Shown here piece by piece: positions 7,092-15,600 of a DNA stretch of 58,751 nt. The translations under genes and the position numbers were made by a program. This DNA comes from a virus. A model generated the notes under the pieces. It had not been told where the DNA came from, made no database searches, and saw only the letters and a list, made by a program, of their open reading frames with translations. Numbering within the stretch: position 1 is the stretch's first letter; each line of letters opens with the position of its first letter. The stretch lies in IMG/VR virus record IMGVR_UViG_3300019884_000062, positions 1 to 58,751 of that record; one strand, 5' to 3'.

Positions 7092-7662
7092 AGGTCTCCT
7101 TGATACGCCTGAGCCAGGTTATGTTATGCCGCACCGCATCTCGGGCATGCTCCCGCCCCTTGAGGGGGTTCCAGAAGCCCCAAGCCTTCAAACGCTCATC
7201 GGTGACGGTCCGCATCGCGAGTGAAGCCGACTGCGGCGTTTGGATCTGTAGCGTCCGGCCAGCGATGTACATGCGGTCCTCGAAGCGCGAGAAGACTCGC
7301 ACCGGCGCCAGGAGGTCGCGCGACATGAGAAACTTCTGCAGAATGAAGTCCTCCCACCCCACCTTTGTGTTGTCGCCCCAGGCGAGCACGAGCGCCATCA
7401 TCTGGTCTACCACTTGCGCCTCGGTGCCGGTGAACTCTCCCGCGCTCCACGACGCCACGTTGGCGAGGATGCGGAGATCCTTCTGATACATGGCCTCCGG
7501 CCAGATCCCAAACACGGACCAACCGCAAGTCGAACCGGGGTCATACCAGATGGAGGTGAAGAACGGGTCGTCTGTCGGCTCGCCCATGTCTGCCGGCGTG
7601 ACCGGCGCGGCTCGCCGTGTCGCGATCCGCACGGGTGCTACCCAGCTCTCCAACTCATCCAC
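6958..7662 (-). CDS. RuvC-like Holliday junction resolvase
   Basis: 234 residues. The N-terminal third carries DPGSTCGW, the first strand of a RuvC/RNase H fold with the catalytic Asp; WEDFIL supplies the Glu and HARDAVRH near residue 175 the final acidic/His residues. Such phage resolvases cut branched recombination and replication intermediates before packaging. The last 40 residues are an acidic Ala/Glu/Asp tail. Start is GTG 7662, overlapping the upstream stop by eight bases. A RuvC-fold nuclease of other specificity is possible. Confidence 0.8.
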   Translation of the reverse strand: MDELESWVAPVRIATRRAAPVTPADMGEPTDDPFFTSIWYDPGSTCGWSVFGIWPEAMYQKDLRILANVASWSAGEFTGTEAQVVDQMMALVLAWGDNTKVGWEDFILQKFLMSRDLLAPVRVFSRFEDRMYIAGRTLQIQTPQSASLAMRTVTDERLKAWGFWNPLKGREHARDAVRHNITWLRRIKETYVDHGLPRAESTDADASADGGEASAASEAPADHEAEPAPDGAAA

Positions 7663-8242
7663 GCGGCGCCCACAATTTAATCGGATGACCCGCTTGCATG
7701 TCTACCGGCGGCACATAGTTCGGGAACAGTTCCCGGAGCCGTCGCATATACTGTCGCTCGGCGTGACCTGGCGACCAACCCTGGATCTGAACTCCCAAGG
7801 GCTCCAAGTGATCCACCGAGGTCCACGACGCGGGCGGAGCCGACATAAGCGCCTCGCGCTCATCGAGGATGATCCGTGCGTCCGCTTGGCGTACCAAGGG
7901 CGGCATGTCGTGGACGATGACGCCGAACCGATCGCATATCACCTTCATGAGACGGTCTTCAGCCAGACGGTACTCCGGCATGAAGTCCTTGAGCGGCCGG
8001 ATCATGTCGCCCATGTACGCCTCGGTGGCGTCGTGGAGTAGCGCCCAAGGCGCGTACTCCTCCGGCACCGCCCGGCTCATCAGGACACAGTGCTCGGCTA
8101 CCGAGTAGAACCGACGCACATGCCCGCCGTACCGGCACAGGAGACCGAGCGCGTGCGCGATGTCCAAAGGGTCCACATCTCTAACGTCCGCGTCCATTGG
8201 GTAGAACGCTTTGCCCGTGTAGGTCTGCATCCAGCTGTGCAT
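7655..8242 (-). CDS. HD-domain phosphohydrolase (YfbR-like 5'-nucleotidase)
   Basis: 195 residues from ATG 8242, preceded by GAGGAC. Metal-binding residues of an HD domain are visible: H of YSVAEHC near 52, the HD pair in LLHDATEAYMGD near 74, and a later Asp near 126. YfbR-type enzymes remove phosphate from deoxynucleoside monophosphates. Close to MazG-like, ThyX and HAD genes, it fits a dNTP-pool module. Substrate is inferred from family resemblance. Confidence 0.75.
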   Translation of the reverse strand: MHSWMQTYTGKAFYPMDADVRDVDPLDIAHALGLLCRYGGHVRRFYSVAEHCVLMSRAVPEEYAPWALLHDATEAYMGDMIRPLKDFMPEYRLAEDRLMKVICDRFGVIVHDMPPLVRQADARIILDEREALMSAPPASWTSVDHLEPLGVQIQGWSPGHAERQYMRRLRELFPNYVPPVDMQAGHPIKLWAPRG

Positions 8243-8421
8243 TAGTCCTCGATCCAAGCGTCTTTCAACTCGGCGATTTCATCCCAGGCGATGTCGCAAG
8301 TACAGCCGATTGTGTTGCCCTTACACATTTCCGCGCCGCAACTCCCGTCGCACGTGCACGGCTCTTCGGGTCCGTGCGGGCAAGCCTCGGCCATGCGTCG
8401 TTTGTACTCTTCGCGCTTCAT
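8242..8421 (-). CDS. Small Cys-rich protein
   Basis: 59 residues with seven cysteines: CPHGPEEPCTCDGSC, then CKGNTIGCTC. This density suggests one or two zinc sites. ATG 8421 overlaps the upstream stop (ATGA) and its TAA overlaps the HD gene's ATG (TAATG), supporting translation. Function unknown. Confidence 0.6.
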   Translation of the reverse strand: MKREEYKRRMAEACPHGPEEPCTCDGSCGAEMCKGNTIGCTCDIAWDEIAELKDAWIED

Positions 8422-8681
8422 TCACGCCTCGCGTTCGGTAGGCCCTTCTCGATGTACACGTCTGCGGCCTCGGAGCGGATCATGAGCGAGCCGAGGTTCA
8501 GACCTTGCTCGCCGAACGGCAACAGGGTCTCTTCGATGGCCTTCATGAGAGCCGCCTGGAGCGCGTGCCGGCGCTCGCGGTCGGCCGGGACCGTACCCGT
8601 CACTAACATCGCGAAGCCGTACACCTCGTGCCCCACTCTCGCAGCGATCTCTTCGATGGACTCGGCGGCAAACCGGCTCAT
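8418..8681 (-). CDS. Hypothetical protein
   Basis: 87 residues. ATG 8681 forms an ATGA overlap with the MazG-like gene. N-terminal helix (SRFAAESIEEIAARVGHEV) and mixed remainder without membrane segments or cysteines. Its interlocked position suggests it is part of the nucleotide-metabolism cluster. No family recognised. Confidence 0.65.
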   Translation of the reverse strand: MSRFAAESIEEIAARVGHEVYGFAMLVTGTVPADRERRHALQAALMKAIEETLLPFGEQGLNLGSLMIRSEAADVYIEKGLPNARRE

Positions 8682-9199
8682 ACCACACGACCGTGCTTGT
8701 AGGGCCGCGTCTCGTTGTAGGCCATCTTCTCTGTGATGGCCGCGTCGATGTCGATCCCGTACGCGGCACACGCGTCGAGCACACGGATGATGATGTCGGC
8801 GAACTCGCTGGGCACACCTTCCGGCTTGAGCGGGACCTTGTGAGCTCGCAACAGGTTCTCAAACTCGACCTGCGTCAACTCCTGGTCGCCACCGAACGGG
8901 GTCTTGACGAGCCACTTGCCGCCGCTCATCATTGTGTACTGGAACGGAACCTGGCCCGGCTTGACGCTCCACTTGTAGTGCGTCTCGGTCGGTAGCCGCC
9001 CGTCGCGGTACTCCTCCAGCGCCTCGGAGACCTCGGAGTGGATCAGGGCCAGGATCTCCCCAAAGTTGCGCGCATTGGGCGGAGCCACAGTTTCGCCCGG
9101 GGTAGCCGGCCCACGAGTATAGTCGCTCAGATCTCCCCACCAGCCGTGGTCACAGGCGTTGCGATGGATCACGCGAGCGAGGTCGTTCAGGTAGACCAT
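8678..9199 (-). CDS. MazG-like nucleotide pyrophosphohydrolase
   Basis: 173 residues. The MazG/all-alpha NTP pyrophosphohydrolase pattern is clear: EVSEALEEYRDG near residue 59, EFADIIIRVLDACAAYGID near 131, then KMAYNETRPYKHG. These enzymes hydrolyse NTPs or dNTPs to monophosphates. About 45 residues between the helices are unusual filler with GGKWLVKTPFGG. Start ATG 9199 uses AAAGGACTC, which is one arm of a perfect palindrome at 9207-9219, so ribosome binding could be affected by anything binding that site. Confidence 0.8.
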   Translation of the reverse strand: MVYLNDLARVIHRNACDHGWWGDLSDYTRGPATPGETVAPPNARNFGEILALIHSEVSEALEEYRDGRLPTETHYKWSVKPGQVPFQYTMMSGGKWLVKTPFGGDQELTQVEFENLLRAHKVPLKPEGVPSEFADIIIRVLDACAAYGIDIDAAITEKMAYNETRPYKHGRVV

Positions 9200-9342
9200 A
9201 ACAAGAGTCCTTTCAGGACGGACAGCAACGACGCTCCGATTAGGAGCAACAACACAGCCGCGCCGGAAGCGACCCAGTACCGCCAACCATGGTTGTACGG
9301 CGACTCGACCTCTTCCGGCGCATTCAGGGGTTCGAACTCCAT
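9187..9342 (-). CDS. Small membrane protein
   Basis: 51 residues: polar N-terminus of about 20 residues and one hydrophobic helix (WVASGAAVLLLLIGASLL). ATG 9342 overlaps the upstream stop (TGATG); the 3' end overlaps the MazG-like start by 13 bases. Two palindrome copies (9207, 9234) sit in its coding sequence. Function unknown. Confidence 0.6.
   Translation of the reverse strand: MEFEPLNAPEEVESPYNHGWRYWVASGAAVLLLLIGASLLSVLKGLLLWST
9207..9219. promoter_or_regulatory. Perfect palindrome over the MazG-like gene's ribosome-binding site
   Basis: GTCCTTTCAGGAC. Its minus-strand AAAGGAC arm is the ribosome-binding site for ATG 9199. A weaker palindrome (9234-9246) lies 27 bp away. Confidence 0.65.
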
Positions 9343-9506
9343 CACTCGGTCCAACTCAGCTCAAGTAGCCGGCCTTGCTCGTCGGTTACCGCGTACACGC
9401 GTGTCCCGAACTTCACGGCCGACAATACGGCTCGGATCTCCGAGGAAGTCATGCCGAGCCGGTCACGCGCTCGGTACGTCTCCCGCTTTCGCCACTCTGC
9501 CCTCAT
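9342..9506 (-). CDS. Small hypothetical protein
   Basis: 54 residues, basic N-terminal half (MRAEWRKRETYRARDRLG) and a short segment reading like beta-strands (TRVYAVTDEQGRLLEL). Its 5' end overlaps the upstream gene by 44 bases, and its stop overlaps the next start. No strong ribosome-binding site is visible, so confidence is moderate. Confidence 0.5.
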   Translation of the reverse strand: MRAEWRKRETYRARDRLGMTSSEIRAVLSAVKFGTRVYAVTDEQGRLLELSWTE

Positions 9507-9672
9507 GTCCGACATCGCCACGCTCCGTTGCGCTCATGAGCCGGTCCAGGTAGGCCAACGTTTCGGCCTTGTCCATCATGATCCTAGTAGGACGCTTGCC
9601 GACCTCGATGATCTCGACTTCGTACCTACCCCGCAAGTTAGTCTGGAGTAGACGGAAGCTCCACGGGACCAT
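9463..9672 (-). CDS. Small hypothetical protein
   Basis: 69 residues from ATG 9672 after AGGAGGG; an adjacent ATG at 9675 is also possible and would make an ATGA overlap with the previous gene. Basic/hydrophobic with segments resembling beta-strands. Palindrome copies at 9581 and 9641 lie in it and one (9678) overlaps its ribosome-binding site; the 9581 copy encodes P-T-R-I with the rare AGG codon. Function unknown. Confidence 0.6.
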   Translation of the reverse strand: MVPWSFRLLQTNLRGRYEVEIIEVGKRPTRIMMDKAETLAYLDRLMSATERGDVGHEGRVAKAGDVPSA

Positions 9673-10157
9673 CATCCCTCCTCTTTAGACCGTTGAGCGG
9701 CCTTAATGAGCTCGGCGTCCAGCTCGATGCCGTACCGCTGGAAGAACTGCACGGCCGGCTGTAGCATCTGGCTCCACACGATCCGCATCAACTGCGGGAC
9801 GTACGTGTGGCAGAGCGTCAGAATCTGGATAGCCGCGTCCACCGTGCCGATCTTGTCGCGTGGCTGTCTCGGGAAATGGGACGTCAGCCAGTCTTCGAGC
9901 CGTTGGACCTCCGCAGAGAAGAGATCGCGGGAGGACTCCGCGAGCGCCTTCGCGGTCATCGCTTCATCGTACTTCCGAGCGAGCGCGCTCGACTCCTCCA
10001 GCGTGAGCCGCTCATCACGCTCGGCCTCGGCCTGGTCCAACATCTCCGCGTACTGCGACTCGCGCTGGTCGATCATCTTCGCGATGTAGCTCTCGATGGC
10101 GCGCTTCTGCTCGGGAGGCATCATGTACCGCTCCCAAGGCGCCGGCAGATCCGTCAC
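9672..10157 (-). CDS. Hypothetical helical protein
   Basis: 161 residues. Mostly helix and coiled-coil-like (about residues 15-90, rich in Glu, Ala, Arg), then a more hydrophobic C-terminal half. The frame opens at GTG 10157 two bases after the upstream stop; an internal ATG at 10124 has a better GGGAG site and may be the true start. Function unknown. Confidence 0.65.
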   Translation of the reverse strand: MTDLPAPWERYMMPPEQKRAIESYIAKMIDQRESQYAEMLDQAEAERDERLTLEESSALARKYDEAMTAKALAESSRDLFSAEVQRLEDWLTSHFPRQPRDKIGTVDAAIQILTLCHTYVPQLMRIVWSQMLQPAVQFFQRYGIELDAELIKAAQRSKEEG

Positions 10158-10349
10158 CTAGTCCAACCAATCCATGCGTAGGAAGTCCGCGTTGGCTCGG
10201 ACAAACGCCTCATCGGAGGAGATCCGACGTCGCACCGCGTCTCGGTCGAGCACGTGGCGGACGTCCACGAGGTCCTGAGTAGACATCTTCGACATCACGA
10301 CGTCCAAGATGCCCTGACGGGTACCTCGGTCCGCCCACACGGCTGTCAT
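10158..10349 (-). CDS. Small hypothetical protein
   Basis: 63 residues. ATG 10349 follows AAGGAGGG. Charged helical sequence, no cysteines or membrane segment. A palindrome copy (10272) is in its middle, encoding S-T-Q-D. Function unknown. Confidence 0.65.
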   Translation of the reverse strand: MTAVWADRGTRQGILDVVMSKMSTQDLVDVRHVLDRDAVRRRISSDEAFVRANADFLRMDWLD

Positions 10350-10537
10350 GTGCCCTCCTTACATCCCGGCCGGCGACAGGCGATGACACCGATTCGCTCG
10401 GTCATGTAGGCGACCGACCAAGTACCCGTGTCATAGCCGCAAGCGGTCTGCCGCCAAGCTTGGCCGACTTTGTGTTGTACCGTAACATGCTTCGACTGCG
10501 TACGCGCTATCACGTACGGCTTTGCTCTGGTATCCAA
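10346..10537 (-). CDS. Small hypothetical protein with TTG start
   Basis: 63 residues. No ATG or GTG fits; TTG 10537 is preceded by GGGAGGAG at good spacing. Three cysteines (one near residue 33, then CRRPGC at the end) might bind metal. ATGA-type overlap with the next gene. Function unknown. Confidence 0.6.
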   Translation of the reverse strand: MDTRAKPYVIARTQSKHVTVQHKVGQAWRQTACGYDTGTWSVAYMTERIGVIACRRPGCKEGT

Positions 10538-10538
10538 C

Positions 10539-10715
10539 TCACTCCTCCCGAGGCTCGATCAGCTCCACCGCATACGACGCCACGCTATCCAGCGGGATCA
10601 TGGTACGCGGCACACCATAGCCGACGATAATTTGCCGAGCCGCCGAGTCAATCTTCCAGCCTTGGCCGAACGGTATGGGGTAGTACATAATCTGGTGGTT
10701 GAAATACGTCACCAC
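10539..10715 (-). CDS. Small hypothetical protein
   Basis: 58 residues if GTG 10715 is used (a second GTG follows immediately). The sequence after it, VTYFNHQIMYYPIPFG then SAARQIIVGYG, reads like a small beta domain. The open frame extends upstream into the thyX-like gene, but that part is low complexity. Start is uncertain. Confidence 0.5.
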   Translation of the reverse strand: MVTYFNHQIMYYPIPFGQGWKIDSAARQIIVGYGVPRTMIPLDSVASYAVELIEPREE

Positions 10716-10786
10716 GATCTGGATCCGCCGCCGCCGGTAGTGCCGGCACAGCGGAAGGTCAGATGCTTCGCCCTTGTAGTCGAGCG

Positions 10787-11941
10787 CTAGCCGATTCGGT
10801 TGCGGGGACTGGGTAGGAACACCCGGTTGTCCTGCTTCGCCCACGGGAAGTCACACTGCCTTTCGACGTTCTCCCAGCCCTGGAATGTACATTGCCGGCC
10901 GATACCGCCGCGACCTCCGCAAGTCGGGCAACCCTCCAGGCGGTAAGGCGGCTCTTCGTTGATCTCCGCCGCGTGCTTTTGGATGGCGAGATCGTTGGCA
11001 GAGGCAGCCACGCCGTCCGTGTGGATCCAGCCGGAGCCCTTACACGTTGGGCAGTCCTTGCCGGTCTTCTCGCAGCTGATCTTGACGTGCGGCTCCAGGA
11101 AGGGGTGTGCCTCGACCAGAACGCGCCGCATCTCCCGCGCGCACTGCACCATCTCCCACTGGAACATCGAGCAGCCTCGGTACGCGAAGACGTTGATGAA
11201 CTCGCGCAGCGGGTACTCGCAGAGGATGTAGTTGGTCGTGCCTTCCGGCAGGATGTACCGAGCGTCCTGATAGGACACCCCCGCGTCGCACGCCGCCTTG
11301 TACGCCTCCCAGCAGGCCAGCAGCGCTCGGTTCCAAAGCTCTGGAACTGACCACTCCGAGCGCGGACGATTAGTGCGATCCTCCCAGGCTTGCAGCTTCA
11401 GGATCGACATCGGCCAACGCTGGTTAGGGCGGTCGCCGTACCACGTCGCGCGCTGCGACTGCTGGTGGAAGGCGGCTCGCCGCGACCGCACGAGCTGGTG
11501 CGTCAGAACACGACTCGCGCCGATCACTTCGAAGACGACCACCTGTGACTCCAGCGCGGTCTGGAGGCCGCCACGGAACATCTCCATGGGGTCGGTCTCC
11601 TCCGGCGGCTCATCCGGGTGCACGCCGTTCGTGGCGCGGATGGTACGCCGCAACGTGTTCCGCAGCTGCGCCTCATCGATGCCCTGGATCAGTCGGACCT
11701 CCAGATTGTCCACGCCGTAGTCAACCCGGCCTTCATCGTACGGCGAGACCGCCTTGCCGTCGTTGAAGTCGTGATCATTGAACGCGCGATCGGCGAGCAG
11801 GAGTTGGTTATCCACGTTGGCCCGGCTGAAGATCGGACCGGGCTGGTAGTAGTCTCCGCCGTACTCGGGGTTGTCCAGGATCTCCTTGGGAACCGCATAC
11901 GGCCGGCTAGCCCGGTGCTCGTGAATCCAGTTGCCGGTCAT
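10787..11941 (-). CDS. thyX: Flavin-dependent thymidylate synthase with zinc-ribbon tail
   Basis: 384 residues. The ThyX core is recognised by RSRRAAFHQQSQR at 152-164, matching the RHR-X7-S signature but with Ser at the central His, by ARYILPEGTTNY near 228, and by INVFAYRGC near 249. ThyX makes dTMP from dUMP using FAD, NADPH and methylene-tetrahydrofolate. The C-terminal 95 residues carry two CxxC units with GxG (CPTCKGSG at 297, CPTCGGRGG at 338), like a DnaJ-type zinc ribbon, which is not part of ordinary ThyX. Strong site AAGGAGG before ATG 11941. A perfect palindrome (11264) lies within. Confidence 0.88.
   Translation of the reverse strand: MTGNWIHEHRASRPYAVPKEILDNPEYGGDYYQPGPIFSRANVDNQLLLADRAFNDHDFNDGKAVSPYDEGRVDYGVDNLEVRLIQGIDEAQLRNTLRRTIRATNGVHPDEPPEETDPMEMFRGGLQTALESQVVVFEVIGASRVLTHQLVRSRRAAFHQQSQRATWYGDRPNQRWPMSILKLQAWEDRTNRPRSEWSVPELWNRALLACWEAYKAACDAGVSYQDARYILPEGTTNYILCEYPLREFINVFAYRGCSMFQWEMVQCAREMRRVLVEAHPFLEPHVKISCEKTGKDCPTCKGSGWIHTDGVAASANDLAIQKHAAEINEEPPYRLEGCPTCGGRGGIGRQCTFQGWENVERQCDFPWAKQDNRVFLPSPRNRIG
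11264..11276. repeat. Perfect palindrome copy
   Basis: GTCCTGATAGGAC inside the thyX-like gene, within the stretch for ThyX residues near 222-226. Confidence 0.6.
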
Positions 11942-12135
11942 GACGCCTCCTTGATGCCGAGCTTGAACAGCTCAGCGATAGCTCCGGCGACCATGGCGAA
12001 GAACGTCACCCAGAACCAGGTCCAGTAGCCAGGAGCCGTCAAACCCATCTCCGGAAACAAAATCCGGCCGATGATGTACTCCAGAGCCGCGAAGACAAAC
12101 CACACGACTCCGAGCAATAGTCCGATTAGGATCAT
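11938..12135 (-). CDS. Small membrane protein, two transmembrane segments
   Basis: 65 residues with two hydrophobic helices (about residues 2-22 and 38-57) and short polar ends. ATG 12135 overlaps the upstream stop (ATGA) and its own stop overlaps the thyX start. Operon position beside thymidylate synthase does not reveal function. Confidence 0.65.
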   Translation of the reverse strand: MILIGLLLGVVWFVFAALEYIIGRILFPEMGLTAPGYWTWFWVTFFAMVAGAIAELFKLGIKEAS

Positions 12136-12446
12136 CCCTTGTGCGCCTCCATCCAGGGGCAGACCTCGGCGCGGAGCAGCGCCGGGCAGTGGGTCTTGAG
12201 GTGTTCCAAAAGCCGGTCGATAGACTCGCGTTGAGTCCTAATTCGACTGTCCAGGCCGGTCTCGAAGCGTGCGCCGACGATGTTGCCCTGAAGGATGATC
12301 TCAGCCGGAGACGTTTGGTTCAGCTCGAAGACAGCCGGCCTCGTGACTTGGAGCGCCCAAGCGACGGTTGCCTTGTCTTTCGTCCCAAGCACGGTCATGA
12401 TCTCCGGCGGAGTCGGTACGTAGAGCGCGGTCCTATCCAAAGCCAT
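12132..12446 (-). CDS. Hypothetical protein
   Basis: 104 residues. Begins MALDRTALYVPTPPEIMTVLGTK's first half as a polar segment, followed by mixed helices and two Cys near the C-terminus. Two palindromes (12120, overlapping the 3' end; 12235) map here; the second encodes R-I-R-T using the rare AGG codon. Function unknown. Confidence 0.6.
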   Translation of the reverse strand: MALDRTALYVPTPPEIMTVLGTKDKATVAWALQVTRPAVFELNQTSPAEIILQGNIVGARFETGLDSRIRTQRESIDRLLEHLKTHCPALLRAEVCPWMEAHKG

Positions 12447-12479
12447 AGCGTGAACCTATCCGATCGAAAACGGTTGCCG

Positions 12480-12671
12480 CTAGTACTGCCCGATGCGGAA
12501 CAGCATGGTGTCGCTGAGAGTAACCGGCACCTTGTGAATCTCCACAAGCGCGTGCAGAACGAAGTTCATTTGGTCCAAGTTGCTCGCGGTCGCGCAGTGG
12601 GTAACGAGGCCAGCATAGTCCTCGATGAAGATGCTGTTACCTACCACGATGAACTGCTTGATGGGAGTCAT
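12480..12671 (-). CDS. Small hypothetical protein
   Basis: 63 residues from ATG 12671 after GGAGG; the start lies within the last codons of the polymerase gene. Hydrophobic/beta N-terminus (IKQFIVVGNSIFI) then a helical region. Function unknown; coupled expression with the polymerase is likely. Confidence 0.65.
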   Translation of the reverse strand: MTPIKQFIVVGNSIFIEDYAGLVTHCATASNLDQMNFVLHALVEIHKVPVTLSDTMLFRIGQY

Positions 12672-15600
12672 GAGTCAACCTCCGGATCGATGATGTGTAG
12701 TTCTTTGACGTAGAGCGAGGCGCCGAAACTGTTCTGTGACTTCACGGCGCGGACCCAGATCACATCCTGGCCGAGCCGGATGCGTTCCAGGCCTTGCTTG
12801 AACATTGGGTAGTCGTACCGCTTCACGCGCACATAGACGTCCTCATCTCCATCGTCGCCACAGTGGAGTACGCAAGACGTAGGGAGGTCTGGCCTCCACA
12901 TCTCCGCCTTGATCTCCTCCACGTCCTTGCCGCTCCGCGAGCGCTCATCCTCGATGTAGTCCTTGTACTCCTTGACTCGCGGGATGCCGATCCAGATGAT
13001 CTCTACGTCCGGCGGTACGTCTAGGATGTCATCGCTTCGGCACGTCGGACGGCCGAGCGGGAGCGCGCCTGTGCGGATGTCCGCCCGTACCGCGTCTAGC
13101 ATCCGCTCGACTCGCTTGAGGCCGAACGGGTCATCACCGTCCAGCTGGTCCTCGAAGCCCTCAAGTATCTTCGCGCCGATCCCGTTGACCTTCAACAGAT
13201 CCCACGAGCCTGTGTACTCGTGTGTCTCAAGCCAGCGAAGTATCTTCCCGCTCAGGGACGGACCGATGCCCTTTAGCTGCGTCCATCCAGCCGCGACCTC
13301 GTGATCCGAGACCATCGTCCAGTCCTCAGAGGACCTTCCAGGCTTCACGCCATATACGGTGATCCCATGCTGCTCCGCGTCCTTGATGAGACGCGGCCAC
13401 ATAGTCTCCTTGGTACGCCTCAGTTGCGCGGTGTAGAAGGCAGCCGGGTGATGTACCTTGAACCACATCGCCCATACCCCTAGCATGGAGTAGGATATGC
13501 AGTGCGCGACGTTGAACGCGTAGGTAGCCGAGGTCACAAGCCGGCCCCATATGCCCTTAGCCGTCTCCGCGTCGATGCCGTGGAGTCGCTTGGCTCCGGC
13601 CGCGAAGCTCTCCGCACTCTCGTTGAACTTCGCCTCGCCGAGCTTCTTGCTGATGATCTTGCGGATCTCGTGGACCTCCGCGACCGGCAAGCCGCCGACA
13701 AGCTCCAGAATCTTCAGAATCTGCTCCTGGTAGATGATCTGATAGTTGGTGTCCTTCGTGAGGTCATCGATCATAGGGTGCCAGTGCCGCGCCTTCTTGC
13801 GGCCCCATTTCACGTCCACGTAGTCCGCTGTGGTACCGGAGAACAGAGGTCCAGGGCGGCTCAGCGCGTTGATAGCGGCCAGCTCCATAAACGTGTCCGG
13901 CTTGACATCTCGGTTCACGAGCCGGGTAGCTCGACCTTCGAACTGGAAGATGCCCACGACATCATTGCGGCGGAACGCATCCATGACCTCCGGCTCTTCC
14001 ATGGAGATCCGGTACAGGTCTTCAAGCGTGAGGCCGGTCAACGTGAGCGCCTGGTCGATCATCTCCATCGTAGAGAGTCCCAGGAAGTCAACCTTCAACA
14101 GGTTCAGATACTCGGCGTCATACTTGTCCACCGCGACCACACGAACCTCGTGGCCCTTGACCTCTCTGGTATATGCCGCAACAACTTCATCCAGCGCACG
14201 ATCGGTCGTCACCACGAGTCCGGCCGCGTGCACGTTCATCGTCTTGTAATTGCCTTCGAGCCGAGCCGCCTTCCAGAGGTCCGGATGCCGGTCGAACACG
14301 GCTTGTACGGCCGGGAACATACCGACCGTATCGGCAAGCGTGAAGTCGGCGCGCGAGTCTCCGCCGCTCCGCTCGATCAACATACCCTTCACGGTCTCCG
14401 CGTCTACCTTGGGAATCCGGTACACGCGGGCGATATCATCGATGGAGTTACGACCCTTGTAGCCGACATAGTTGGCGAGGTTCCCAACCCGGTCCTCGCC
14501 GTACCGGCGCACTAGGTGTTCGCGGACCTCGTGCCGTCGCGAGCTAGCAAAGTCGAGGTCGATGTCAGGGATGTCAGTCCTAGTAGGATCGATGAAGCGC
14601 TCGAAGTACATGAGCGGGTACTCCATCGGGTCAATCTCGGTGATCCTAAGTAGATAGCAAACCAAGGAAGCCGCAGCAGAGCCACGGGCCGGTCCCACAG
14701 GGATACCCGCATCCTTCGCAAATCTGACCGCATCGGCAGTGATGAGGAAGTAGTCGATGAAGTCCTTCGCTTTGATGTCCCCCATCTCCCGTAGGAGACG
14801 GTTGTGGTAGGCCACTTTCTCCGCAACCATCTTCCGATTGCCTTGCGCGACGCGGTACGCCCACCCCTCCCTCATCCACTTCCATATCAACTCCTCAGAG
14901 GACAGTCCTAACGCGACTTGGTCAACCGGGAACCGGAGATCACCGGCGCGCGGTAGCTCCACCGTGCAGCGCTCGGCTATCTCCATAGTGGAGCGACAAG
15001 CCTCCATGGCTGCCCGTCTACTTAGGCCAGTCCCTAGTAGACGGTCGAACACGAACTGGTCGGTAATCGGGTGCGTCAACCGGATGTCGTACTCCCACGA
15101 CTCAACCTGCTGCTTTACCGAGTTGCTACCGCGCGAGGCGGCGTGGAGAATGACCTGCATCTCGTTATCGTCAGCCTGCGGGTAGTGAACATCCTGAGTA
15201 CCGACCAACGGGATGCCAAGCTCGCCTCCCAGACGTTGGTACGCCTGGTTGATTTGCCCGGAGCGCGGGAGCTCAGGGAAGGCTTGGCACTCAAGGTAGA
15301 AGCGATCACCCAGTAAACCCTTGAACCGCTGGGCAACCGCCTTCGCGCGAGCATAGGACGCGTCAGCCGCGTCGATGGTCTTTCCACCCAGGAGACTAGA
15401 GGCCAGCAAGGAGTCTGAGCATCCTGATAGGATGATGAGACCCTCATGGTGATCCGCGAGCATGGACCCGTTGACCGTAGGCCAGTAATAGAAATTCTCA
15501 GCATATGAGCGCGTCACAATCCGGTTGAGGTTCGCGTACCCGGTCTGGTTCATGGCCAAGAGCGTGAGGTGGAACTTGCGTTGCGAGCCCGGCTCCGGAT

